This document shows, piece after piece, positions 7,829-15,558 of a stretch of 33,215 bases of DNA; within the stretch, counting starts at the first letter, position 1; every line of letters begins with the position of its first letter. The translations under genes and the position numbers were made by a program. The DNA comes from Verrucomicrobiota bacterium (lineage in GTDB: Bacteria; Verrucomicrobiota; Kiritimatiellia; Kiritimatiellales; Pontiellaceae): positions 1 through 33,215 of the forward strand of contig JAJRRI010000064.1 in assembly GCA_024279685.1 (NCBI GenBank), read 5' to 3'. The notes under the pieces are model-generated. The model worked only from the letters and a program-made list of their open reading frames with translations, was not told the DNA's origin and ran no database searches.

Positions 7829-9247
7829 ATGGCTCAACCCGGATTAGCTTTAAGTCAAGAAATGAAGATGCAGCAGGTGCTTGCACCGCATCTTTTTCAA
7901 TCGTTGGAAATTCTTCAAATGCCTCTGCTTGATCTTCAGCAGATGATTAAGCAGGAGCTTTCCGAAAACCCTACGCTCGAGGCCACGCAAGAAATAGCCG
8001 ATGAGCAGATCGAGATCGAGCAGGGTACCAAGGATGTCGACCGCGATGAATTCGATAATGAATTCGACAAGTTGGCCGCGTTGGGCGAGGAGTTCGATAG
8101 TTATCGCGATCGAGGTCAACTATCAGGCGGCAGCGACGCCGATGAAAAATATCAGTATATGATGGATTCGCTCTCCGAGGCCACTTCGCTGCACGATCAG
8201 CTCCTCGAACAGCTTACGATGGCTGACCTGAACGACTATGAAAAAAAGATTGCCGAGATTGTGCTGGGTAATATTGATGACGACGGCTACTTGCAACTTG
8301 ATGTTGAGGATTTACTTTCCCTTCCCAATTTTCCGGCCGAGACGTTGGATAAAATTCTTAACATAGTCCACGACTTTGATCCGGCCGGCGTCGGTGCACG
8401 CGATTTACGCGAATGCCTGTTGCTCCAACTTAAGCGTGCTGGGAAAGAAGATTCGCAAGAATATCAGCTGGTGGCCGACCATCTCGATTTATTGGGGCGG
8501 CACAAGTATGATGACATTGCACGGGGCATGGGGCTGGCCGTCGAACGCGTTAAAGAACTAGCGAAAGCGACTGCTAAACTCGATCCTAAACCGGGGCATA
8601 GCGTTAGCGAGACTCGGATTGAATACATCACGCCCGAGATCATCATTGAAAAAAAGGATGGCGAATATGTCATCACGCAGAATAAGAAACCCTATCCCAA
8701 GTTGTTTATCAGTCAGAAATACTTACAGATGCTTAAGGATCCCAACACCTCGAAAGAGGTGAAGACGTACATCCGTGAAAAAATTACAAAATCGAAGCAA
8801 TTTATCCAGAGCATCGATCAGCGGATGAGTACGATCTACCGCATTGCCGTCGAGGTGGTCCGAATTCAACGCGACTATTTCGACCACGGGGTATCGCGGC
8901 TTAAGCCGCTCAATATGAAGACCGTGGCCGAGATTCTCGAAGTTCACGAAACCACCGTCAGCCGGGCCACCACCGGGAAATATATGCAGACTCCGCGCGG
9001 ATTACTCAGCATGAAATATTTTTTTAAGCCGGGCATCATGACGGCCAGCGGAGAGGCTATTTCCAATGAAAGTGTGAAGGATGCTCTCGCTAAAATTATC
9101 CGTGATGAGGACAATAACAAGCCTTATTCGGATGCGAAGCTTGTCGTTCTGCTGGAAGAGCAGGGGATGAAAATTGCCCGTCGTACGGTCGCTAAATACC
9201 GCGACCTGCTCCGCATCTTACCGTCGCACCTGCGGAAGAAGCATTAA
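7829..9247 (+). CDS. rpoN: RNA polymerase sigma-54 factor
   Basis: 472 residues, full length for RpoN. Region I is glutamine- and leucine-rich (LSQEMKMQQVLAPHLFQSLEILQMPLLDLQQMI), where activator contacts occur. An acidic region II follows (about 60-105), then the core-binding domain, the helix-turn-helix VAEILEVHETTVSRAT, and the RpoN box ARRTVAKYR at about 450-458, which reads the -24 element. Sigma-54 promoters need AAA+ activators, none of which is in this window, and I found no convincing -24/-12 promoter here. Stands alone. Confidence 0.97.
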   Translation: MAQPGLALSQEMKMQQVLAPHLFQSLEILQMPLLDLQQMIKQELSENPTLEATQEIADEQIEIEQGTKDVDRDEFDNEFDKLAALGEEFDSYRDRGQLSGGSDADEKYQYMMDSLSEATSLHDQLLEQLTMADLNDYEKKIAEIVLGNIDDDGYLQLDVEDLLSLPNFPAETLDKILNIVHDFDPAGVGARDLRECLLLQLKRAGKEDSQEYQLVADHLDLLGRHKYDDIARGMGLAVERVKELAKATAKLDPKPGHSVSETRIEYITPEIIIEKKDGEYVITQNKKPYPKLFISQKYLQMLKDPNTSKEVKTYIREKITKSKQFIQSIDQRMSTIYRIAVEVVRIQRDYFDHGVSRLKPLNMKTVAEILEVHETTVSRATTGKYMQTPRGLLSMKYFFKPGIMTASGEAISNESVKDALAKIIRDEDNNKPYSDAKLVVLLEEQGMKIARRTVAKYRDLLRILPSHLRKKH

Positions 9248-9278
9248 GATATTACGCCGTACGTATTGCGTATTTCTG

Positions 9279-9312
9279 GGCTGGGCGGTCGACAGAATAC
9301 TGCCACCCAGCC
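9279..9312. terminator. Hairpin between convergent rpoN and yidC
   Basis: GGCTGGGCGG (9279-9288) pairs with CCACCCAGCC (9303-9312), leaving one mismatch and a 14-base loop. It lies in the 79-bp gap between two convergent stops, so it may terminate both transcripts. There is no good T-run on either side. Confidence 0.45.
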
Positions 9313-9326
9313 AAGCACCCTGCGCA

Positions 9327-11066
9327 CTAAGCGTCTTTCTTTTTCTTTATATTGCGCAGGCTGGTTTGGGCGATCATCAGTAGATTACTGGTGGTCCAGT
9401 AGAGCACGAGGCCCGACGGCATTTTATAGAAAAAGAAGAGCATCATGATCGGCATCATGAACATCATCATTTTTTGCTGTTGGATCTGTTCCGGTGTGGT
9501 GGCCGCTTGCGGGGTCAATTTTTGCTGCCAGATCATGGAGAGCGACATCAGCAAGGGCAGGATGTTCAGCGACCCGACAAAGGGAATGCTACCCGCAAAG
9601 AGATTTTCGGGGGTGCTTAAGTCGGCCACCCAAAGGAAGCCCGCATAACGCAGCTCAATGGCATTGCGGAGTACGGTGAAGAGCGCAATGAAGACCGGGA
9701 TCTGAACCACCATGGGTAGGCAGCCGCCCATCGGATTCACTTTCTTTTCCTTGTAGAGCTTCATGGTTTCTTGTTGGAGCTTCTGCGGATTACTTTTCTT
9801 ATACTTTTCCTGAAGCGCCTTGACCTCGGGCTGGATCTCCTGCATGCGCTTCATGCTTTCGGTGCTTTTATGCGTGAGCGGCCAGAAGAGAATGCGGACG
9901 AGCAGGGTTAATAGGATGATGGCGATGCCGTAGCCTCCGGGAACGACTCGGTTGAAAAAGTTCATCGTGATGAGCAGGAATTTACGGGAGGGCTCCATGA
10001 GCCAGTTCATGAAGGAAAAGAATCCGGTGGTTTCGAACTCCATCACCTTTTCCATCGCGTAGCCGGAGGCCTTCAGGATGGAATATTTTTTGGGGCCGAT
10101 GAAGTAGGTGTAGTTAATTTCGTGCGTGGTTCCCACATCAATGACGTTGGGTTTAAGAACAAGTGCCGCAGCGACTTCCTTAGGCACGATGCCCTTTTCT
10201 TCGGTTTCACGCGAGGAGAGGATCGCCATCGTGGCGATCGTTTCTTCCGGGCGGAGAACCTGGATGAAGAATTTATTTTTTGCCGATATCCAATCTACTT
10301 TAATGCCGGTCATATCGACCGGTACGACATCAATGGAAAGCGGATCGGATTTTCCATAGAGCTTATGGAGTTTCTTTCCCCAATAGTTTATTTCGCCCGT
10401 TGGTGTATAGGAATCGACACCGAGAATGCTGATGCCTTTTTGGACCACCATGTCTTTCGGGTTTTTCATGTGCCCCGTCAGGATCCGAGTTTCATTCAGG
10501 TTCCAGGGGGTGGGTCCGGAGTTGATGAAACGGTCGTTAAGGGTCAATAGATAGCCGTCGCCCAAGGTAATGGTGCGCTGAAAGGTCGTTCCGTTTTCTA
10601 GGGCCTTGGAGAAAATGACGGAGTAGCCATCGTCGGTGGTTTGGATCGCGAGGGCCTCATTTGCACGGATCCCTGGAATTCCTTCATAGGCGAGGGCCGT
10701 CGCTCCGGTAAAGTCGAGTACAACACGCTCATCGCCGCCCTTTTGTTTGGGATAATCTTTTAAGGTGGCTGATTTAATTCCCCCGCCCAGTGAGGTGAAT
10801 TCCAGTAGAATCATTTCATTTTCGAGCGTGACCAAAATCTCTCTAGCTTGGGGTTTAGCGACAATGGGTGCTGCTGTGGCTGCAACTGGGGCGCTTTCCG
10901 ATAGGGTGGCTGGGCCTCCCGTGACGGGAGTGGAGTGGGTCGGCTGTTCAATCGGCGCAGATGTTTTAGCTGGGAACTTTGGCGCAATGAATTTTTGGTC
11001 GACGACCATCCATATGGGAATGAGCAAAACGAGCAGAATGATGGGGATTAAATCTTTTTTATTCAT
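9327..11066 (-). CDS. yidC: Membrane protein insertase YidC
   Basis: 579 residues, the long Gram-negative form. The first membrane segment is at about 5-22 (LIPIILLVLLIPIWMVV), then a proline-rich linker, a large periplasmic beta-sandwich (about 75-350), and the conserved insertase core with its membrane segments (GYGIAIILLTLLVRILFWPLT, MGGCLPMVVQIPVFIALFTVL). The cytoplasmic hairpin EIQPEVKALQEKYKKSNPQK is present and the tail is lysine-rich. It inserts membrane proteins alone or with SecYEG. Last gene of the rpmH-rnpA-yidD-yidC cluster, 11 bp after yidD. Confidence 0.97.
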   Translation of the reverse strand: MNKKDLIPIILLVLLIPIWMVVDQKFIAPKFPAKTSAPIEQPTHSTPVTGGPATLSESAPVAATAAPIVAKPQAREILVTLENEMILLEFTSLGGGIKSATLKDYPKQKGGDERVVLDFTGATALAYEGIPGIRANEALAIQTTDDGYSVIFSKALENGTTFQRTITLGDGYLLTLNDRFINSGPTPWNLNETRILTGHMKNPKDMVVQKGISILGVDSYTPTGEINYWGKKLHKLYGKSDPLSIDVVPVDMTGIKVDWISAKNKFFIQVLRPEETIATMAILSSRETEEKGIVPKEVAAALVLKPNVIDVGTTHEINYTYFIGPKKYSILKASGYAMEKVMEFETTGFFSFMNWLMEPSRKFLLITMNFFNRVVPGGYGIAIILLTLLVRILFWPLTHKSTESMKRMQEIQPEVKALQEKYKKSNPQKLQQETMKLYKEKKVNPMGGCLPMVVQIPVFIALFTVLRNAIELRYAGFLWVADLSTPENLFAGSIPFVGSLNILPLLMSLSMIWQQKLTPQAATTPEQIQQQKMMMFMMPIMMLFFFYKMPSGLVLYWTTSNLLMIAQTSLRNIKKKKDA

Positions 11067-11077
11067 CTATTTTCTCT

Positions 11078-11335
11078 CTAGGTACGTTTGTTGTTTTTTT
11101 GATTCGGCACAGGGTCGTATCCGCCCGAATGGAAGGGCTGACATTTACAAATTCTTTTGAGTCCGAGCCAAAGACCGCGAACCATACCATGTTGTTGCAG
11201 GGCTTCAATGCAATAGTTTGAACAGCTGGGGTGGAAGCGGCAACGCTGACCTATCCATGGGCTGACGGCCTTCTGGTAGACCTGTATCAGCAAGATCGCG
11301 GCCTTCGCTAATAGGCTTCTCTTAGCCGATTTCAT
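11078..11335 (-). CDS. yidD: Membrane protein insertion efficiency factor YidD
   Basis: 85-residue member of the YidD (DUF37) family, which helps membrane-protein insertion. It shows the family core YQKAVSPWIGQRCRFHPSCSNYCIEALQQHG and, after it, RICKCQPFHSGGYDPVP. The N-terminal amphipathic helix (AKAAILLIQVYQ) should lie on the inner membrane. Its start overlaps the end of rnpA by 14 bp, the usual arrangement. Confidence 0.95.
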   Translation of the reverse strand: MKSAKRSLLAKAAILLIQVYQKAVSPWIGQRCRFHPSCSNYCIEALQQHGMVRGLWLGLKRICKCQPFHSGGYDPVPNQKNNKRT

Positions 11336-11780
11336 GCGCTTCTTTTGCTTTTTTTAGGTTTTCATCGGAAATTAATTCGGCCCGTTTTGCCAGTTTCAGC
11401 ATTTCGCGCAGGAGGTCTTTCCAGTCGGCCTCAAGAATAGTTCGCCGGCCAATAAGTAGCACATCAAAATCGCCCGAAAGGTAGGGCCGGAGGTTGCGGT
11501 ACGCCTCGCGCAAGCGCCGCCGTGCTCGATTACGTTTATTCGCCCTTAGGCTTATTTTTTTACTCGTGATCACCCCAAGCCGGAAAGCAGAACCTTCGCC
11601 GCTTCGCCGCCAAAGTACCATGTAGCGTCCGACCCAGCGCTGATTTTGATTGAAGGTCTCGGCAAAGAGATTAGATTTTTTAAGCCGGTGTGCGGGGGAT
11701 AGACGCCGATCAAGCCCGCTCTTTTGAAGCGGGCTTGAGTCGATGGGACGATCCGCCTCCCTAGATGAGGGCTTCGGCAT
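11322..11780 (-). CDS. rnpA: Ribonuclease P protein component
   Basis: 152-residue protein subunit of RNase P, which helps the catalytic RNA trim the 5' leaders of tRNAs. The RNR signature is NKRNRARRRLREAYR, and RLGVITSKKISLR precedes it. Family members are about 115-120 residues; this one has about 30 extra at the N-terminus (MPKPSSREADRPIDSSP...) before RLSPAHRLKKSNLF, and about 10 extra at the end. No start codon is available between the extension and the core, so the extension is probably translated. Its DNA contains a perfect 11-bp hairpin (11,710-11,738). Confidence 0.92.
   Translation of the reverse strand: MPKPSSREADRPIDSSPLQKSGLDRRLSPAHRLKKSNLFAETFNQNQRWVGRYMVLWRRSGEGSAFRLGVITSKKISLRANKRNRARRRLREAYRNLRPYLSGDFDVLLIGRRTILEADWKDLLREMLKLAKRAELISDENLKKAKEAHEIG
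11710..11738 (-). promoter_or_regulatory. Perfect 11-bp hairpin inside the rnpA 5' region
   Basis: TCAAGCCCGCT (11,710-11,720) and AGCGGGCTTGA (11,728-11,738) pair fully around a seven-base loop, in the stretch that encodes the unusual RnpA N-terminal extension, about 14 codons after its start. No T-run follows in either direction. It could affect translation or RNA stability, or be a small repeat caught in a gene. Confidence 0.45.
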
Positions 11781-11795
11781 TATGCTGTACCTAAA

Positions 11796-11933
11796 TTAAA
11801 CAGCGGTAAGGCGCTTACGTCCTTTCTGGCGGCGGCGCTTTAAGATCGCACGACCGTCGGCGGTGGCCATGCGCTTGCGAAATCCGCACTTGCGGGCACG
11901 TTTGATTCTGGAGGGTTGGTATGTACGTTTCAT
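11796..11933 (-). CDS. rpmH: 50S ribosomal protein L34
   Basis: Read directly from the minus strand: 45 residues, [18 protein letters not shown] then [27 protein letters not shown]. The MKRTYQPS start and the GFR.RM.T..GR..L..RR.KGR..L core are diagnostic of L34. It lies 15 bp upstream of rnpA, the near-universal rpmH-rnpA pairing. dnaA, often the next neighbour, is not here. Confidence 0.97.
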   Translation of the reverse strand: MKRTYQPSRIKRARKCGFRKRMATADGRAILKRRRQKGRKRLTAV

Positions 11934-11967
11934 TTCAAAATTTCCTATGCGTTCTAAAAAGCAGGCT

Positions 11968-11995
11968 AAACTACCAGCAAACCGAGCGATGTCAA
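11968..11995 (-). promoter_or_regulatory. Candidate rpmH operon promoter
   Basis: On the minus strand TTGACA (11,995-11,990), 16 bp, TAGTTT (11,973-11,968), about 35 bp before the rpmH start. The -35 is consensus and the -10 is weak. Confidence 0.4.
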
Positions 11996-12026
11996 ATCCA
12001 ATTTAGGGGTGAAAGCCGATGAATGA

Positions 12027-12314
12027 AGCATCATCCAAAATGGCTCGCCGAACTACATGTGGGAAGCTGCGGATGGCGGTATGGAGCAACACGGCACGTG
12101 TGATATGACGGGCAACATGGCTGCGAGTCGGGTGTTCCGCGGTGGTTCTGCCAGTTTTAATGAGGACACCCTGCGTTCCTCGACCCGTCTTAGCAATGGC
12201 CCAACGGCTGAGAACAACATCGTAGGGTCCGCAATTCCAGAGCCGTCGAGTATAGCGATGGTCGGTGTGGCTTGCGGACTTGGATTGTTGATCCGCAAAA
12301 AGTCTAGGCTGTAA
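12027..12314 (+). pseudogene. C-terminal remnant of a SUMF1-fold protein with PEP-CTERM signal
   Basis: The frame after a stop at about 12,024 reads SIIQNGSPNYMWEAADGG, then HGTCDMTGN, VFRGGSASF and LRSSTR, and ends with the sorting signal IPEPSSIAMVGVACGLGLLI and basic tail RKKSRL. 'GTYDMTGNVWEW...RVLRGGSW....LRSS.R' is the C-terminal core of formylglycine-generating-enzyme/SUMF1 domains. Here the 'VWEW' part is degraded to MAA and residues are missing before SRVFRGGS. No N-terminal two thirds of the domain exist upstream. PEP-CTERM proteins are processed by an exosortase in the envelope. It is followed by a real-looking terminator. Confidence 0.75.
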
Positions 12315-12347
12315 TCCCTTTGCCCTTTTAACCTTTTACCCTTTTCC

Positions 12348-12378
12348 AACCCGGCCCGCGAATGAGCCGGGGTTTTTT
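12348..12378 (+). terminator. Rho-independent terminator after the PEP-CTERM remnant
   Basis: AACCCGGC (12,348-12,355) pairs with GCCGGGGTT (12,366-12,374, one bulged G), followed by a run of T to 12,378. It directly follows the dead SUMF1/PEP-CTERM gene and is probably its original terminator. Confidence 0.7.
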
Positions 12379-12384
12379 ATTTGG

Positions 12385-12485
12385 GTAGGGCGGGGTGTCC
12401 CACCCCGCCGCCCGTCCGCACCGTCATTCCGCACAGCCCATCCACCGAGCCGCTCGTGCGTGCGCGCTCGGAGAGCACGCCCTAC
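12385..12485. repeat. 101-bp element with GTAGGGCG inverted ends
   Basis: Begins GTAGGGCG (12,385-12,392) and ends CGCCCTAC (12,478-12,485). The left end has its own 9-bp hairpin GGCGGGGTG/CACCCCGCC (12,389-12,409), and the right arm read on the minus strand starts GTAGGGCGTGCTCTCC. The two ends are diverged copies of one unit facing each other. No coding potential; it resembles a MITE-like or REP-like element. Confidence 0.6.
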
Positions 12486-12682
12486 CTTTAAAATGAACCC
12501 CCGATCTTGCTGATCAAGAGGCACGACACCGCCAACTGGCTGTTGGATCGTATTGATTCGTTCCCGAAAAACCAGCGTTTCATTTTCGGGAGGCCGCAAG
12601 CCCAAGAAAGAAAATGGCCAGAACGGGAATCGTAATGGGGTGGTTTCCGCCGTGCCAGCTCTGGACTACCTGTTCGTCCGGC

Positions 12683-12798
12683 GGTTCCGCTTGGCGGCGC
12701 GGCGAATAAGAAGGCACCGCCTGCGGCGAGTACCGCAAGCGAAAGGCGCGGGTGGTGCTGTTTAATCCTTGATTCGTGAGCCGTGAGCCGTGATTCTC
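12683..12798 (+). repeat. Dispersed spacer repeat, copy A
   Basis: GGTTCCGCTTGGCG, then GGCGAATAAGAAGGCACCGC and CTGCGG, about 28 extra bases, then GGTGCTGTTTAATCCTTGAT and a GTGAGCCGTGAGCCGTGATT word repeat. A second copy in the same orientation lies at 23,185-23,272. Copy A stands 40-150 bp upstream of rph. Confidence 0.75.
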
Positions 12799-12840
12799 CC
12801 GACCACGTTTTACGACTCATTCATCATGAAAGGAAAAGAT

Positions 12841-13623
12841 ATGAAAAAAGAAATCAATTTAAGCGGTGGAATCGATCTCGACACCGTGGTCGATAATACG
12901 AACAAGCGGATCGATGGGCGGAAAGCCGATGAGCTGCGCGAGGTTAAATTTACCCCCAACTTCATTACTTCGGCGAAAGGGTCGGTGCTGATTGAAATGG
13001 GGAACACCCGGGTGATCTGTACGGCCAGCGTGGAAGAAAATGTGCCCGGCTGGATGCGGTACCAAAAGGTGCCCGGCGGATGGGTGACGGCGGAATACAG
13101 CATGCTGCCCGGCGCCACACAGGATCGTACCCAGCGTGAAGCGACTAAAGGGAAGATCGGTGGCCGAACCATGGAAATCCAGCGGCTCATCGGCCGTTCG
13201 CTACGTGCTGTGATTGATTTGAAAAAATTGGGTCGCCGTCAAATCTATTTGGATTGCGATGTGATCCAAGCGGACGGAGGAACGCGCACCGCTTCCATTA
13301 CCGGCGCGTATGTTGCACTGAAGTTGGCGATTGCCCGTTTGATGAAGGACGGGCTGCTCAAGGAAGATCCGATGATCGAAGGGCTGGCAGCCATCAGTGT
13401 CGGTATCCACAAACAAGTCCCGATTCTTGATTTGTGCTACATTGAAGACTCCGCCGCCGAGGTAGATGCCAACTTTGTATTGACCTCTTCCGGAAAAATT
13501 ATTGAAGTGCAAGGGACCGCCGAGGGCGCACCATTCAGCAAGGACGAGTTGATGCAAATGATAACTCTTGCCGAAAAAGGGATTAGCGAACTGGCCGAAA
13601 TGCAACAGGCCGTTCTGTCCTAG
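12841..13623 (+). CDS. rph: Ribonuclease PH
   Basis: 3'-to-5' phosphorolytic exoribonuclease that trims the 3' ends of tRNA precursors, using phosphate and releasing nucleoside diphosphates. 260 residues from the chosen ATG at 12,841, which has AAAGGA just upstream; in-frame ATGs at 12,826 and earlier are possible. Core motifs: [45 protein letters not shown], the RDL-type [32 protein letters not shown] and [13 protein letters not shown]. About 15-20 residues longer than usual at the N-terminus. Preceded by repeat-filled DNA, with no close partner gene. Confidence 0.96.
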   Translation: MKKEINLSGGIDLDTVVDNTNKRIDGRKADELREVKFTPNFITSAKGSVLIEMGNTRVICTASVEENVPGWMRYQKVPGGWVTAEYSMLPGATQDRTQREATKGKIGGRTMEIQRLIGRSLRAVIDLKKLGRRQIYLDCDVIQADGGTRTASITGAYVALKLAIARLMKDGLLKEDPMIEGLAAISVGIHKQVPILDLCYIEDSAAEVDANFVLTSSGKIIEVQGTAEGAPFSKDELMQMITLAEKGISELAEMQQAVLS

Positions 13624-13726
13624 ACTTTACTTTGGGTACAAATTTAGGCCGTGTTTTCCCGTCGGCATTTCATTTTTTTGCGGCGGGGGCTGTATTCCTC
13701 TAGAATGACCTCGCGCCTGCGCACTT

Positions 13727-14098
13727 TCATTGCTCAAAGGCGTGCGACCAGATAGAGGTTCCGTTGATCTTAAAGTAGAGATGCTCCGAGTCCGGACTCC
13801 ATTCAATGGATTCGGTGGCGGTTTGGTGCGGTACGTTCGTGTAGCTCTGTAAATAAAGCAGATTGAGCCAAATCTTTTTCCCCGTCTCGCGGTAATAGAC
13901 TTTATAGGAAGGTTGCGAGACATAATAAAATTTCCGCAAGCGTGCGCTCTTGCTCCCGTCCGGCGATTGGATGAACGCCATCTCCGTACTGGGTGGCGTC
14001 ATAATCTTGAACGCCACAAAAACAACGAAGAACGTAAACAGCCCCGTTCCAATCCGTTTGGAATCGAATAGCCTCTTTTTTTTGTAGCTACGCTTCAT
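13727..14098 (-). CDS. Small membrane-anchored protein of unknown function
   Basis: 123 residues, not recognised. A basic N-terminus (MKRSYKKKRLFDSKR) precedes one membrane segment at about 17-33 (GTGLFTFFVVFVAFKIM). The rest should be outside the membrane and has two short phrases, IQSPDGSKSARL and IEWSPDSEHLYFKI, of the kind found in TolB/WD40-like beta-propeller blades, though there is room for only one or two blades. It follows rseP on the same strand after 76 bp and may be the last gene of that operon. Confidence 0.55.
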   Translation of the reverse strand: MKRSYKKKRLFDSKRIGTGLFTFFVVFVAFKIMTPPSTEMAFIQSPDGSKSARLRKFYYVSQPSYKVYYRETGKKIWLNLLYLQSYTNVPHQTATESIEWSPDSEHLYFKINGTSIWSHAFEQ

Positions 14099-14174
14099 TA
14101 AGCGAATATTGAATATCGAATAAGGAATGTCGATTTAAGAAGGATTCTCTTCGGCGGGCCTTATTTAAAATTTT

Positions 14175-15539
14175 CTATTCTACGGCTTCCACCGGAGGGG
14201 CCTTCTTAAAGAAACGGCTGACGTTCCAGTTGCGGTCGACATCGCGCCATGAGAGGAAGAGCATCGCTGAAATCAGTAAGATGGCAAATGTGTTGATGAG
14301 TATGGCAACCACCTTTGGATGAACCTTGCGACGGGTGATGCCTTCCCAGAGTGCGAAGCAAATATGCCCGCCATCAAGGACTGGTAGCGGCAATAAATTG
14401 ATCACCGCGAGGGTGATGTTGATGAAGCGGATGAGGCCGAGCGCCGGGATGATTCCCATTTTAAGGGAGACCCAGATCATGGTGAAAATCGCCACAGGGC
14501 CACCGAGGCCGCCGGCGGCATTCTTGGCTTCGCCTTTGGTGGTAAGCGCTTTGAGGAGGCGAAAGATGGAGGAAGCATCGCTCTTAATCTGATCGATCGG
14601 CGAGCCGGAGAGGGACCAAGGTAAGGCTCTTGTTCCGCCGAGAGAAACGCCGATTCGGGAGCGTTGGTCGACTTCGTTATACTTAGGGGTAACCCATAAT
14701 TCAATGAGCGTTTCTTCGCGCAATACAGTCATGGAAACCGCTTGGTCGGGGTATAACTGAACCAATTCGGTAAAGTGGATCCAATCAGCCACTGGGGTTC
14801 CGCCGAAGACCTTGACGATATCGTTCGGTTCAATTTGAGCGGCGGCGGCAGGGGAACCGGGGGTCACCTGTCCAAGTACGCAGGGAATGGCTTCGGAAAC
14901 CCCTTCAAGTAAATAGCCGCCTTTCTTGGGGTCATTGGCTTGGATTTCGATGTCGCGGGTTCCGGCGCCGGAAAGAATCGTCAGGGTGATGATGTGGTCT
15001 TCACCTCCACCAAGCAGGGTTTCTACCTGTGCATCGTACCACGATTTGATCGGGTTTCCGTTGACTGCGATAATTTGGTCGGCGGGTTGCAGTCCCTTGG
15101 CATAGGCGACACTGTTGGTTTCCACATTTCCTACTAGAGCGATATTTTTAGGGATGTCCGCCTTCCAGACAATCAGACCGATCAAGACCGCAAAAATAAT
15201 ATTACAAATTGGGCCGGCGAGGGCGACGGCGATTTTTTTCCACGGGGAAATATCGGGCATGGTGGTGCGGTCGCCATCCCCATTGTTGCCTTGCATTTTT
15301 TCCATTCCGGAAGGGTCGAGCTGGGGCAGGGAGACGTAGCCGCCGATGGGGAAGGCTCCGATTTTATAGACGATTCCGCCGATCTCTTTTTTCCAGAGGG
15401 CGGGCCCCATTCCGATGGAGAAGGTTTCAATCACCAGTCCGCATTTCTTGGCGACGATGAAGTGGCCCCATTCGTGGACAAAAATAGTGATTCCAAAAAG
15501 GAATAGCATCATGAAAATAATATAGATGACTTCGATCAT
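14175..15539 (-). CDS. rseP: Intramembrane zinc metalloprotease RseP
   Basis: 454-residue site-2-protease-family enzyme that cuts membrane-spanning substrates such as anti-sigma factors and leftover signal peptides. Zinc motif HEWGH at residues 22-26 in the first membrane segment. Two PDZ-like regions follow (YAKGLQPADQIIAVNG; SPAAAAQIEPNDIVKVFGG), then the second metal-binding motif NLLPLPVLDGGH near the C-terminus and a last membrane segment (VVAILINTFAILLISAMLFL). Located 19 bp after cdsA. In many bacteria dxr lies between cdsA and rseP; it is absent here. Confidence 0.95.
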   Translation of the reverse strand: MIEVIYIIFMMLFLFGITIFVHEWGHFIVAKKCGLVIETFSIGMGPALWKKEIGGIVYKIGAFPIGGYVSLPQLDPSGMEKMQGNNGDGDRTTMPDISPWKKIAVALAGPICNIIFAVLIGLIVWKADIPKNIALVGNVETNSVAYAKGLQPADQIIAVNGNPIKSWYDAQVETLLGGGEDHIITLTILSGAGTRDIEIQANDPKKGGYLLEGVSEAIPCVLGQVTPGSPAAAAQIEPNDIVKVFGGTPVADWIHFTELVQLYPDQAVSMTVLREETLIELWVTPKYNEVDQRSRIGVSLGGTRALPWSLSGSPIDQIKSDASSIFRLLKALTTKGEAKNAAGGLGGPVAIFTMIWVSLKMGIIPALGLIRFINITLAVINLLPLPVLDGGHICFALWEGITRRKVHPKVVAILINTFAILLISAMLFLSWRDVDRNWNVSRFFKKAPPVEAVE

Positions 15540-15558
15540 AGGAGAATCCTGTAGGAGG

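Noticed and set aside
7531-7830. 99-codon minus-strand frame between the hydrolase and rpoN
   Set aside because: It overlaps the hydrolase start in another frame, has no family features and covers the intergenic promoters.
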